From Chromobotia macracanthus (taxonomy: Eukaryota; Chordata; Actinopteri; Cypriniformes; Botiidae), in the NCBI GenBank assembly GCA_036877525.1, contig JAZGTH010000008.1, positions 1,454,001-1,518,000 of the forward strand: a stretch of DNA of 64,000 nucleotides, read 5' to 3'. Below are positions 1-11,174 of this stretch, in pieces (position 1 is the stretch's first letter; every line of letters begins with the position of its first letter). The notes beneath the pieces are model-generated. The model was not told the DNA's origin. It did not search any database and saw only the letters and a list, made by a program, of their open reading frames with translations. The translations under genes were made by a program, and so were the position numbers.

Positions 1-2481
1 GGATTTCTGGTTTGGGTGTGTATAAAGTTTTGGCCTGAACTGCTAAAGGTGCCTCTTCATCCAGAAATTTAAGCACCACATCAGCCTTTGTGTAAACATT
101 TCACATATTAAATACACTGCTGGCAGTTTGAAAGCAGTTTCCGTTTAAGCACAGAATTAGTTTAAGGGATGTCGATCAAAACTGCCTTACCACGTTCCAT
201 AAGATGGGGTTCTCCAGCGTAGCATCTCCCACCATCAGGTAGAGAGCGTAGGTGCCAGAGATAGAGTCAAACTCTGTCTTCCTCTCAGCTGTGTCCAGCT
301 CAAACTTATACATGTTCTTGCTGTCAGGCTCAGCCACAAACACCACCTCTTGACCTGTCTTCTGGTTGTGTAACCTCACAAAAGTCTGAGAACAATGACT
401 TTATATTTATGCATTTGGAAAACGCTTTTATCCAAAGCAGTATATTTATCAATACATATCATTCATATTCATTTCAATTTGATTACTGGGCATCTAAAGT
501 AGTTCTGCTTATATTTTTCATTTCATACACTGATGGCCAAAGATTTAAACAAGACTAGACACTAAGGATAGAATTTATGACCTAGTTCAGTCATGAAGCT
601 CAAGAGGTGCAGCCTGGTAGTTCCTAGTCTTACAATCTGCCAGCCAATCAACTTGCATATCAGCGTGACTCACACTTTTTTCAGTTAATTTGTACCCAGT
701 AACAATGCATTTTTCTTCATTTAAATAGTCTTATTAGTGTACTGTAAGTAGTATGGAGCATTGTGCTGTCAGAGCTCTAACAATGACCCGCCTTCACCCC
801 CACCTGTCTAAATCAGTTTTTTCTTGAACCAACTGTGATCAGCACCTGGTGTGGGGTGAGTTCCACTCCTGTGGTCTCATCAACTAACTGGAACGTCATG
901 GCAAAGTTCTGATGGCTGTCAGCCATAAAAGATGCCTTGGCCTTATTCGGATATTCCACTCTGAAACACAATTTACTCCACAAGTCAGCGTAATGTTAAG
1001 GCATACAATGTAAAACATAAGATCAAAGTTCATCTTACCTGGTGGTTTTGGGACCAATGCTCTGATCTTTGTCAACCACAGACAGGTCCATGTTGTTGAT
1101 GACAACCCTGGTAGAGACCTTCACCTTCAGCTGTAAAAGTGGAAATGGAAGGGTCAAAATCAAGCTTTGAAAATAACACAAAATTAAGAAATTATTCCAG
1201 AAGTCATAGGAATTGTGTAGCTTTTTTAAATCCTATGTTCCGAGGAAGAGACCTATGACTTCAAGAAATTATCTCTGGCAAATGTGCCTTGTACTTGACC
1301 TTATTATAAGCTAAACAGTCTGAGTAATTATTCTTTTCACAGCTACAATGTGAATGCTTATTGCACCAATTGAATGTGAATTAAACTCTGAATTGAATGA
1401 CAATTGAATGTGAATTAAAGGTCAGCTCTTTGTGCTAATGTATGAATTCTGAATAGTAGACATGACAGAAAGAAACACACAAGCATGAAGCAACACATAA
1501 CACAATGCAAAAGCATGAAGAACTAAGCTTTAACTAACAACGCATGTCCAAATGTTCAGTTTACCTCAACGTGGTTGGCAACAAATCGACTGTCACCAGC
1601 GATGGCAATAGAGAACTGATAGTAGCCACTCGCTGGATGCCTGGCCATGAAATGCAGCTCAAAAATCCCGCTGTGGAACAGAAAACTGACTTTTAAACAG
1701 AAAGAAAATACTTCCAATAGAAATTGTAATTCATGCATTCTATTGCTTAGCTTATCCAGCATAATGTGGCGTTCACACAAACAGTGATTACACAGCAATT
1801 TTAACTCTTTATCTAGTTTTAACTTTTTCTAGCAGAGTGGCTGTGTTGGTGGTATGGGGTGCGTGGTATCACTGTATGTGTGAATGCCCGATTTGGAAAT
1901 CTTTCTTTTACAATGAAAGAGCAATCACCATCAATTCTAAGCTGCACATGATCATTACTACACAGAGTGAAGCATTTAAAAGTGTTGAGGTGGTGCACAT
2001 ACTCTCTGAGGGTGAAGGGGACCTGGCTCAGGAGGGGAGTCTCTGAGGACACGATAGTTGCCGACTCAACCAGCACACTGGCTGAGCTAAGCGGCTGACA
2101 GAGAACATTTGTCACATGAAGCTGTGGGTAACACAATACAGATCATCATTCATTAAAACCCAACAGACTAACTATATTTATTACTGGTCATAATGTGTAA
2201 ATAATTGTCAGCTATTAGTATTGACCAACACTTCTTTATTAACCATTTAATTATTTTGCACCATGATAAAAGTTTCTGCTAAAAGAAGCTAAAAAAAATC
2301 TCATTGGTTCCTGCATGTCTTGTGACTAGCACTGTGACAAAAAAAAAGTCATGAACCAAACAGATTCAGTGTTATAGACGTGGAGCCAGCTTCGATCGCT
2401 CAAAATAGAAATTGTTTTCTTTCACAAATGTATTGCTTCACTTCAGAAGCCATTATTAACCCCCTGACAGATTACTTTCAT

Positions 2482-2520
<39 letters not shown>

Positions 2521-5500
2521 GGATGGATGGATGGATGGATGGATGGATGGATGGATGGATGGATGGATGGATGCACTTTTTGGAGCTTCAAAATATTCTG
2601 CCATTCACTGCCATTATAAAGCTGTGAAGAGCCAGGATGTAATTTAACATAACTATACTTTTTTCCAGCTAAAATAAGAAAGTCATATACACCTAAAACG
2701 TCTTGACAGTGAGCAATTTATGGGCCAATTTCAATTTTTGGGTGGAGTACTCTACTAAGTAACATAAGCTGTAAAATGGTAATGTTTACTGAATTACAAC
2801 ACGAAATACTGAAATAATTATTTCATTTGAACGGCAAGAAATATAAATATTACTAATTAAGTAATAAAATATTTAATGTTTTCACTTCATAGTAATGAGA
2901 TTTCATTGCACTTTAGTAAAGAAATTTAAGGATAAAATGGTCTCATTATTCCTTGGTCAACAGACTTCATAAATCTTTAAGCTAAGTAGAAAAGGTTTTT
3001 TTTACCTTTTACTTTTTAAGAATTTATTTTTTATTTAGCTTTGCAGTGTGTAGATATGTTCTTGATTCACCCTTACGAGTGGCCCCTACCTGGAGTAGAG
3101 GCTGACTGTGGGAAACAGCTGCAGGGCCCTGAGTTCCGACAATGACAGGCACGTGGAAACGATTGTTGGAGAGCGCTGCAGCCGCACTAGCTACGCTGAA
3201 CGCCTCTGAGAGAGAGTCCCATGATTTCTTACTGAAGATGGAATTCACTAGCTGGATGACCTGATCCTGGTACGGACACAAAAAAGCAGCTATTTTTCCA
3301 GGCAGAACAACAAATAGAGAAACATCAACTCACCCAAGCTGTTGTGTAGGGGTGGGCAGTAAAATCTTATATCACAGCAGGAGTCATGTTATATCATAAA
3401 GAGCTACTTAGCAAAATAAAAAAGTCATTATTTTTCTTTTTTATTTGGAACTTGAGAGAGGCAAACCTAAAGAAAAGATTGCTCAATGTTCAACAAGTGA
3501 CTGATGAATCTGTTACAGAGATTACAGATTACAGAAAATTACAGAGAAGTAATACATTATAAATGAGTCGCATTTGTATCTATTGAAAATGACTAATATA
3601 CTCATACTCACAATACTGAATATTTCAAATTGTGGTGTTGCAACTGTAAAGAAAGATTTATCTACACTGCATGCAAGTAGTACATCACAATTTGTCAAAC
3701 TAAACAGCACAACAGTACTGCCCGCAATTTCAGAGGACTTAACACTACTCTACTTCTTTCAGTGGGGGCTCCACATCCACATGGTCAGACAGGGTGTATG
3801 CAGAGGCCACAAACAGAGCTGTGGCCTCCAGACCCTCCTCAAACTGAAGATACACTCCACCCAGATCATCCAAACGGGCAGTCAGATCCTATGATACAAA
3901 ATAAAGAACAGCATCATTTGTTTGTAGTATCACCTTCTGCTAAACACTCATTTCAATGTAATAAACGTAATAAAATAGCTTCAAGCTTACAGTTTATTGG
4001 TCTGTACTAAGCAAACAATCTTTGGTCTGTACAAACCAAACTGTCTCACCTCAATCTCCTCCAGGATATCTCCAAGTTCAGCTTGCTGAGACAGACAAGA
4101 TGCGGTATGCAGCGCCAGAATGATTCTGTCAAGAAAGGAAAAGATCTGTGACTCCAAACTGATTTATTAAAAGAACCTCAAAGACAAACATTATGAAATA
4201 CACTAACGCCAAAACATTGTCCTCTTTGGAGATGCGAGATTTCAAGGCACTGACCACCTCCTGTGAGGCCAGAGGCAGGCCGAAAGAGCTGAGAGCGCTC
4301 ACAGACTGATGTATCTGAGATACTGTGGAGTCTTCGCTTACAGCAGCCAACAGCAAATCACGCGTCTCATTCGACACAGGAATCTGTCACAGCAACACAC
4401 AGCAACAACAGTCATTTGCTGGCAACAGTCATCAAAAGCTCTACCAAAGATTTCAGATATTAACAAGATGCCACTGTTCTACAGAGTGGGCGAAAAGTAA
4501 CTAGGTATTAAAAATTGGTAATAAAGTCCATATTACTAATACAATTTGATTTGATTGAAACAAATTGTACTTGTAATTTAATACATAGGAAAATGAAATC
4601 AAATCTTTAAATTTCAATGTAAGAACCGGTGGTGTCAACCAGTTTCCTCAAGTGGCTGGGGATGGAATGCACAGTCTTCTGACCAAAGTCGTTTAGGATA
4701 TTGCTGAGAACCTCCCGCCTGTACTATTGACACAGGAAATATGAAATCCTATTTACTATCGTTTAGACACTGTTTTCATCATGACTCCAGTGATACTACA
4801 AGTTCTATAGCCCACTCTTAATGGCTAGTTACTTTTCACCCACACTGTATTACTTTGAATGAGGGAACCTGCAATGCTCAGTCTGGCAGCTCTAGTGCAG
4901 GAAGTCCTGTTTTTGTAGTAGAAAGAGCAAATCCTCAATCACTAACAATTCTCTGGTACTTGCAACTCTTGCAACTCACATGCATACTAACTGGTGCGCC
5001 CTTTTATTGTGTAATTTGAACATATAAAACCCAAGTAAACTCATTAACATTTAAATAATATGATATATCAGGATGTTTGTTACCTCACACCCAGACAGAG
5101 CTTGACTGGCCTCTGCCGCATAAAACAGGGACTCAATGCTCAAGGTGTCCAGCTTGGACTTGATAAACCTGCACGTCTCCTGAGGGACAAATAAACGATT
5201 CCATTACCAAATCCAGAATAATAATCCTAATTATTGAATTATGCACTTCTTCCCATAATATAAATAATATTTTTCCTTACAGCTGCATCAGCAACAAAGA
5301 TTCCTAATTTGCTTAGTCCAACAACAGAGTAGTAAGCAGACTTGAGGTCAGTAAAGGGTTGGCTCAGTGCAGCCTGGAGTCTGGCCACATCACCGGCAGT
5401 CAGATGATGGGTGGGGGTAAGAGTTTGGGTCCCAAGAACCAGGGACAGGACCAACAGGCTGAAGAAACCTTCAAACAGACAAATTAACACAATTAATGCA

Positions 5501-6537
5501 CTTCACACAACATGCTTAAAGTCTGAGTGCGCATTCGCACTAGATAAAGCTCTGATGGAGCATGTGGTGGGTAGGAATGCATTAATAGCATTTAGGGGGT
5601 GTGGAAGGTCATTTTGAAATCAAGTGGGAAAACAGCGAATTGGATTTGAGAATTAATATAAAATATAAACATATGCTACATATAAATCTCTTTACAAATC
5701 TTACAAAAAAATGTTTATATGTGGGTTGCACCAGTAAAAGAAAAGCAACCGACAAGGGGAGCTGATCTATAAATTACCATGACACACAAAATATTTTAAC
5801 AAAGTATCAAAGCAAGCACACACCTTTTAAAGGTGTAACATGGGGAAAGAGACTGTATAAGAAAAGTATGTAACTGCTCACTGACTTAATCTGTGTCAAA
5901 CTTAATGCATTCCCAGGGAGTACATGTACTAAGAAAATGTATAACTTCAATGCACTGTAAGTCGCTTTGGATAAAAGTGTCTGCCAAATGCATAAATGTA
6001 AATAATCAATACTGTTATACAGACACAAAATCTGCCATCACAGTGTCACAGCCCTTCTTTCTACTGTCATGATAATTTGTTTTATATTTTGTGACCCTGC
6101 AATACACTTGAAAGAGAAAAACACTGCCAGGGACTGCTAATTATGATATTGATACAATTATTAATGTATAATACCAAGAGCAATGACATGGGCACAGAAA
6201 ATATTCAGAGCTCCTAACAAATTAAAAAAACTCTGGCTTCTATAGTTATGAGTTGATGATATTAAGCTATAATAAGCTGATAATAATGATAACAAGCTAT
6301 AAGACTAAAAATAAGTGCTGTGCACATAGACACTGTTTAAACATCTGAGATTATGTATGATGGTTAACATCAGAACAGATGAAAGCACTGTTACTGCTAA
6401 AGTCTACCTGCAGAACCACTGCTCGGATAAAACAAGATCCGCTCACTAAATCAGAATAATACAACAAATCAGTAACACATTCATCATCCCATGTACAACA
6501 TAAATATGCAAAAATATAACTTACGGAGCTGAGCCAT
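1..6537 (-). CDS. rpn2: rpn2, ribophorin II (oligosaccharyltransferase subunit), 3' end cut by window edge
   Basis: Ribophorin II is a subunit of the ER oligosaccharyltransferase that N-glycosylates nascent proteins. I read 13 exons with GT-AG borders: 6525-6537, 5281-5468, 5084-5179, 4208-4383, 4050-4125, 3754-3888, 3090-3266, 2003-2121, 1565-1670, 1039-1130, 846-960, 191-385 and 1-85. Their phases agree throughout, giving about 524 codons of a protein that is about 630 residues in human. The start (MAQLRFFSLLVLSLVLG) is a signal peptide; its split codon CGT is rebuilt across intron 1. Recognisable family segments include LLLAAVSEDS, SLSEAFSVASAAAALS, VRLHNQKTGQEVVFVAEPDS and NPILWNV. Only lumenal domain is visible; the C-terminal membrane helices lie left of base 1. 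I see no stop or frame break, so it appears functional. Introns carry repeats but no second gene. Confidence 0.95.
406..440 (-). repeat. SINE/LINE 3' tail fragment
   Basis: On the minus strand this reads GCTTTGGATAAAAGCG followed by a variant of the AAATGCATAAAT motif. This tail is widespread in fish short interspersed elements. Related pieces lie at 5954-6003 and, more diverged, at 46491-46520. It sits in the last visible rpn2 intron but one. Confidence 0.6.
2303..2765. repeat. dispersed repeat copy 1, partner at 48137-48440
   Basis: The segment starts with CTCATTGGTTC, then has a shared block around GTCATGAACCAA and GACGTGGAGCC, and ends near ATTTATGGGCCA. The same blocks appear in the same order at 48137-48440. 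This copy is interrupted by a tetranucleotide repeat. Its family is unknown to me; a non-autonomous DNA element is likely. It lies in an rpn2 intron. Confidence 0.5.
2482..2572. repeat. compound microsatellite (GATA)n-(GGAT)n
   Basis: About ten GATA units run directly into about thirteen GGAT units with almost no interruptions, inside the rpn2 intron between exons 7 and 8. Confidence 0.97.
4480..4849. mobile_element. TIR-flanked MITE in rpn2 intron 3, about 370 bp
   Basis: The left end TACAGAGTGGGCGAAAAGTA and the right end, read in reverse, TACAGTGTGGGTGAAAAGTA match at 18 of 20 positions, and the match goes on through ACTAG. Both ends carry TA, which fits a Tc1/mariner-type target. The interior has no transposase that I recognise. 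It lies between rpn2 exons 3 and 4 and does not disturb their splice sites. Confidence 0.75.
5954..6003 (+). repeat. SINE/LINE 3' tail fragment
   Basis: It contains TGTAAGTCGCTTTGGATAAA followed by CTGCCAAATGCATAAATG, the common 3' tail of fish short interspersed elements. I do not see a tRNA-like head upstream. It lies in the large first intron of rpn2. Confidence 0.65.
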
Positions 6538-6605
6538 ATCGCTTAACGCAGCGTCACCAAAAGCCCTAAGACTTTCCGGGACACGCGGGTGGAACCTATT
6601 TAAAC
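6538..6605 (-). promoter_or_regulatory. probable rpn2 5' UTR and core promoter region
   Basis: This short stretch lies directly upstream of the rpn2 start codon and is richer in G+C and CpG than the AT-rich DNA around it. On the minus strand it contains an ETS-like CCCGGAAAG and no clear TATA box close by, as is common for housekeeping genes. The exact transcription start cannot be seen. Confidence 0.35.
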
Positions 6606-8319
6606 AATGTAAGGTACACGCTGTCTTTACCTACCAAATAACACAAATTACAACAAAATTATCAGTTATATTATATACATATGTATCATGAAAATATAAA
6701 TAAGGAAGTTTTTAAAAAAATATATATATATAATATAGCGAGAATAGAGCGAGAAATAAAATGAGGTACCAGATCCCCCCCATATAGAAGAAGCTATGGT
6801 ATGAGCCTCGTAATGCCGCATTGAATGAAGCGTGAGACGAATGTTAGTGCGTGAATTGCTGTAATGATTTCATAATATATTGTCCATAAGAATTTAAACC
6901 TTGCAGACATAAGGATACCGAGTGTGAATTAAAATCTGGTTTTACGAAATAAATGACGGTAATTTTGCGTTGTGCTTTGTGTCTGTTTGTGATTGGACCT
7001 TTCTAGGAGAGCCGTTAAAAAAAGTTGCGACACTCCCATAGACTTCCATTGGAAATAAGTGATAGAGTGACCAATAGTTCCAAACACTAAATAGTTCCAG
7101 CGCTGAACCATATTTATTACTGTTTTCCACACACGCTCGCTTGTAAATCGATGAAATTAATGCATTTTTTACATTGTGAAGCATTAGCTGACCTCCCAAG
7201 AATCTAGTCAATAGCGGTGTTAATATTGGCGTCAGATCATAGCTATTTACAGTCTTCTAACTACAGTCGGCTAACATAAAGCAAAACACTTCTCTAACGC
7301 AGCAAGTCATATTTTAAACACATGTTAAATAGAATTAATATTTATAGTTCCATGCACCACTTTCCTCTTTATGTGATAGGGAAGTCGAAAGTATTATTTT
7401 ACTATTTTTTGAAAAGGCAAATAATACAACATTATCACACGCCTCTATCAGACTGTCATTATATCCTGCTGCTTATGAAAGATTAAACTTACTTCCCTTC
7501 AGAATAATTGTTTCTTAAACAAGTGTATGTGTGTGATGTTTGTTTGTTTTCAACAGGATGGCTTATGAGTGCAGTGATGACCAGATGGAGCTTGCCATTC
7601 CTGTAAATGGATGAAGAAGCTGGCTAGTGGGGCTATACTGTATTATTCACTAAAGTGAGTCAAACTCATTGGCTGTCAGGTGCCAAAGCTACCACAAACA
7701 AGGCCACAAATTCCCTGAAAGCAGATGTTATGCTATTGATATGAACAGCATATATACAATCGGTGAAATTAAATATTAGATAAGGGATCAGCTAAACAAG
7801 CAAAGCACACCCTCCGTACCAATACAACTTTGTAATTTACTCCACTACATTTGTCTGACAGTTTTAGTTGCTATAGTTATTTGAAAAGCCTACTTTCTGC
7901 CGTCTTTTCACTCTGTCAAGATTTTTTATTTAGACTGCCAATTAAAAGAAAATGTTATCTACTGTGTACATTTTCCCTCATTGATAATAATTGAAAAGCG
8001 GTAACCTGTTAATACTATAATCTCTATTTACACTTGTGGAAATTATGTGGTTCCGATAAAGTAATTTCATTAGATGGCCTCTAGATGTCAATCTTTCTCC
8101 ATTGTTATAGTTTCCTGTGGGAGACTTTAGAGGGCGTATTAGTCAGACACAGGATAGTTTAATCATAGAATAGTTTAATAAAAAACATTGTTCTTCGTGG
8201 GCTAATCATCATTATTGGCATAAATGAAAGCAATATAGAAAAGCCACTGCTAAAAATATAATCAAAGCATTATTAGGCTCCTCACCTTGAAGTTGGACGG
8301 AAGAAAATAGGCGTTTTCT
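6606..8319. other. intergenic region between divergent rpn2 and alas1
   Basis: There is no coding sequence I can support. It includes AT-rich low complexity at about 6713-6740 and one copy of a repeat at 7545-7765 that recurs inverted at 17583-17812. Otherwise I see nothing specific. Confidence 0.6.
7545..7765 (+). repeat. dispersed repeat, plus copy of an inverted pair
   Basis: Blocks such as GGCTTATGAGTGCAGTGATG, GCTGGCTAGTGGGGCTATA and GTGCCAAAGCTACCACAAAC recur in the same order on the minus strand at 17583-17812, about 10 kb away. The copy begins after a pyrimidine-rich tract ending in CAACAG, which resembles a splice acceptor. A short reading frame starting MAYECSDDQ follows but stops early. 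I do not recognise the family. Confidence 0.7.
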
Positions 8320-8327
8320 CGAAGGCA

Positions 8328-8346
8328 GACGTCAGGTCGACGTCAG
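8328..8346 (+). promoter_or_regulatory. paired CRE-like sites upstream of alas1
   Basis: Two copies of GACGTCAG (8328-8335 and 8339-8346) lie exactly 11 bp apart, just before a CG-rich CTCGCGCGA and the presumed first exon. GACGTCA is seven of the eight bases of the CREB/ATF site TGACGTCA. CREB-type elements are known in mammalian ALAS1 promoters. A function here is inferred only. Confidence 0.45.
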
Positions 8347-8359
8347 TCTCGCGCGATTT

Positions 8360-8499
8360 GGGTGTGCTGGTTTTCATATAGCTCATGTGCTTCTGTTCGT
8401 CCTCAGTGCAGGATAACGAAGACAAGCTGTTATCACGCCATTTTCAACGCAATATTGTTTATTGACAGCGTATCACGCGTAGTCTCGGATAAAACACAG
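8360..8499 (+). other. probable non-coding 5' exon of the alas1 copy
   Basis: A CpG-bearing stretch ends at ACACAG followed by GTGAGTAG at 8500, a strong splice donor. The next good acceptor on this strand ahead of the alas1 start codon is at 9744. An untranslated first exon is usual for ALAS1. The 5' boundary is a guess. Confidence 0.45.
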
Positions 8500-9373
8500 G
8501 TGAGTAGTTTCTTATTAAAGCGTAGCAGCACGTGCATGTCGAGTTATGACAAGGTTCCTGTTTGTCGGGTTATGATCTTCTACTTGGTGTATGATCTCCT
8601 GTGTGTATAATCTTCATGTGTCTGAATCTGAAAATGGTCATATGTACTACTAATTGCAATAAGAGTGTTTTATATGTGTTGTATTTGTTTAGCAAATTTC
8701 TTCTGTTTTATTTTTCTAGTCTCCAAATGTGATAATGTATTTTCGGTAAATTTACTTTGCAGTAATGCAGGGATAATTAAAATGTTATAGAATAAGTTTA
8801 CATTTATATTTAAATTGATATTTAAAATCTGGCATGTGTGTATTTGTGTGTATTTTCTGGCAACTGCATTCATTTAGTGGATGTAAACAGGTATCAGGTA
8901 ATATTAACAGTCAATTTTATAGCTAAATTGTGATCAGTAGTTGTAATGCACTTACCTTGCGTTTCTCAGGGAATTACATATAACATGTTACAGTCAGTAC
9001 ATTATTTATTCTTAAACTAAGCGTCCTTTGTTTAGGTGACATCTGTAAACCCACCAGTTATTCTGTTTTTAAGACAGTATAAGTTTCGCATTGTTGGACA
9101 CTTTGGCTTTTTCACCTTCACTCTGCTTAAACTCGTCTGTTTTAAAATGCATAATATGTTCATAAAATTGTAGTCTTGTAAAGTGTTATATCGTTTGTGG
9201 GCACAATTGTAATTATGTACGCACAAAAGTTATAGCATGTTTAATCTCACATGAAATGGAATCAATAGGTTGTTATTAATGTATTTTATTAAGAGGCTCC
9301 GATTATACTAACAAGTTTAGATTTATATCAACACTACAACTACACACAAACAGTTTTTTTTTTCAATTATGTT

Positions 9374-9545
9374 TGGGGGTGTTTGGTGTAGTGGTTTGGG
9401 TTCTGGGCTTTTAAAGCATTAGGTTTAATCCCTGCAGGTTGACGACTGTGTCCTTGGTTGAGACACTTAACAGCTGTCTCTCAAGGGAGATTGTCCATGG
9501 TACTGTTCAGCGTACATTTGTGTCAAGTAATAGAAATATATTTCA
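9374..9545 (+). repeat. degraded tRNA-derived SINE
   Basis: GGTGTAGTGGTTTGGGTTCT resembles a tRNA box A region and TAGGTTTAATCCC a decayed box B. A block related to TTGGTTGAGACACTTAAC follows, which is characteristic of the body of fish SINEs. It lies in the first intron of the alas1 copy. Confidence 0.5.
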
Positions 9546-11114
9546 CCAAATTAAAAGCTTTGGTGGAACATTTTCAGTCTTTAGGTGAGCATTTGAAGTA
9601 TGGATTTTCTGAGTCATCCACCTGTGTCCAAAAAACTAGTGTTTGTGGAAGTGGCTGCACAGTGTCAGTAGTTCAGACCTATTTCTTATAAATTGCTTAT
9701 GATCAGTTGTTATCTATATTAAACAGTGCTTTATTACTTCCCAGACTTGGACAATCAGCTATGGATGCCATGATTCGCTGCCCATTTCTGTCTTGTGTCC
9801 CCCAGACCTTCTGGCAGCAGGCTCGAAAATCCTTGGTGGCCTATGCAGTGAAATGTCCCATCATGATGGACCTCGCCTCGAGGCCACTGGTGCGCTCTGT
9901 CTGTTCTACTCCTGCCAGCTTCCAGAAGGTTGAGAATACAATTCCGGTCAATAAGGGTCAGTCTGTCTTTACAACCACTGTATATGCACTTGTTGAAGAC
10001 TGTGGATGGAATACTAGTTTACTGCCCAATGAATAGTGTAGTGTGCCTTATGCTGCTTACTATAAATGTTGTTTTTAATGGAAAAGTAGATGTTTTCAAA
10101 TGTTAACAGATGCTTCAAATTGTTACATGTTATATTGCAAATTATTCATTATGTTGTAAGTAGTTGTTGAGTGTGTTGCATTGTGGGAATATAGTATTCT
10201 GTGTAGTAAGCTGTTCCAAACATAGTAAGCCGTAGTAAGCCAAGCAAAGCCTGTGTGTGTTTACATCCTAAAGAATCTCCCCTTTTTTCCATAAATTAGA
10301 CTCAGAAGAGGTCCCCAAAGAGCCTCTGGACCACCCCATGCCTCCAGCAGCACAAGTAGCAGCAGCCTCCAAATGCCCCTGCCTGGCTGCTGAAATGGGC
10401 CAGAAGAACAGCAATGTGGTTCGGGAAGCCAGCATGGAACTACAGGAGTATGTTTCAGAAGTTCGCATCCTGTGCAAAGGTTTGTGCACTTCACTACTAA
10501 AATTCACTAATTTTATGTTGTTTATGGGCTTTTTATAATTCATTGGATTGACATTTAAAGCTGATTTATTTTTCAGATGTCACAAAATCTGAGCTGAATC
10601 CCATGGTGAAGGATGCCAAGTTTGGAGGAAACCTCATGAAGAAGCTGCTAAAACAACGTCCCACCAGGGTTTCTCATTTGCTGCAGGAGAACATGCCCAA
10701 GAGTAAAAGCTTTTACCCATTTTTGGCTATAGTACCCATTTTTGTCTATAATAGTTGCATTAAACAAATGTGGTGATAACTGAATCAGTAAATCAGTAAA
10801 CCACTTCCCTTTTTGACTTGTGCTTCACATTAGCATGTCATCTTTTGCAGCTATTTCCAACTTTCATTATGATGAGTTCTTTGAGAAGAAAACTGAGGCC
10901 AAAAAGAAAGATTGTGTGTTTAAACGGTCAACCGCAGAGCTACAGAGTTCCCAATGGCAGATGATTACACAGAGTCCTTGTCCTACAAAAGAAATGTTTC
11001 AGTGTGGTGCAGCAACGACTATCTCGGCATGAGCCGACATCCGCAGGTTGTGCAAGCTATAATGTAAGTACATCCTGCCAAACCTGACAGAAGAAATCAA
11101 AGAAGTATTTTGAA

Positions 11115-11174
11115 TTCAGTGAACAATTTTTGTTGTATTGTGCCAATTGTTCAGTGAACAATTTTTGTTGTATT
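11115..11174 (+). repeat. short direct duplication in alas1 intron
   Basis: TTCAGTGAACAATTTTTGTT plus GTATT occurs twice, at 11115-11139 and 11150-11174, 35 bp apart and identical, which indicates a recent local duplication. Confidence 0.9.

Noticed and set aside
1819..2136. 105-codon frame as a stand-alone gene
   Set aside because: It only contains rpn2 exon 2003-2121 extended into introns.
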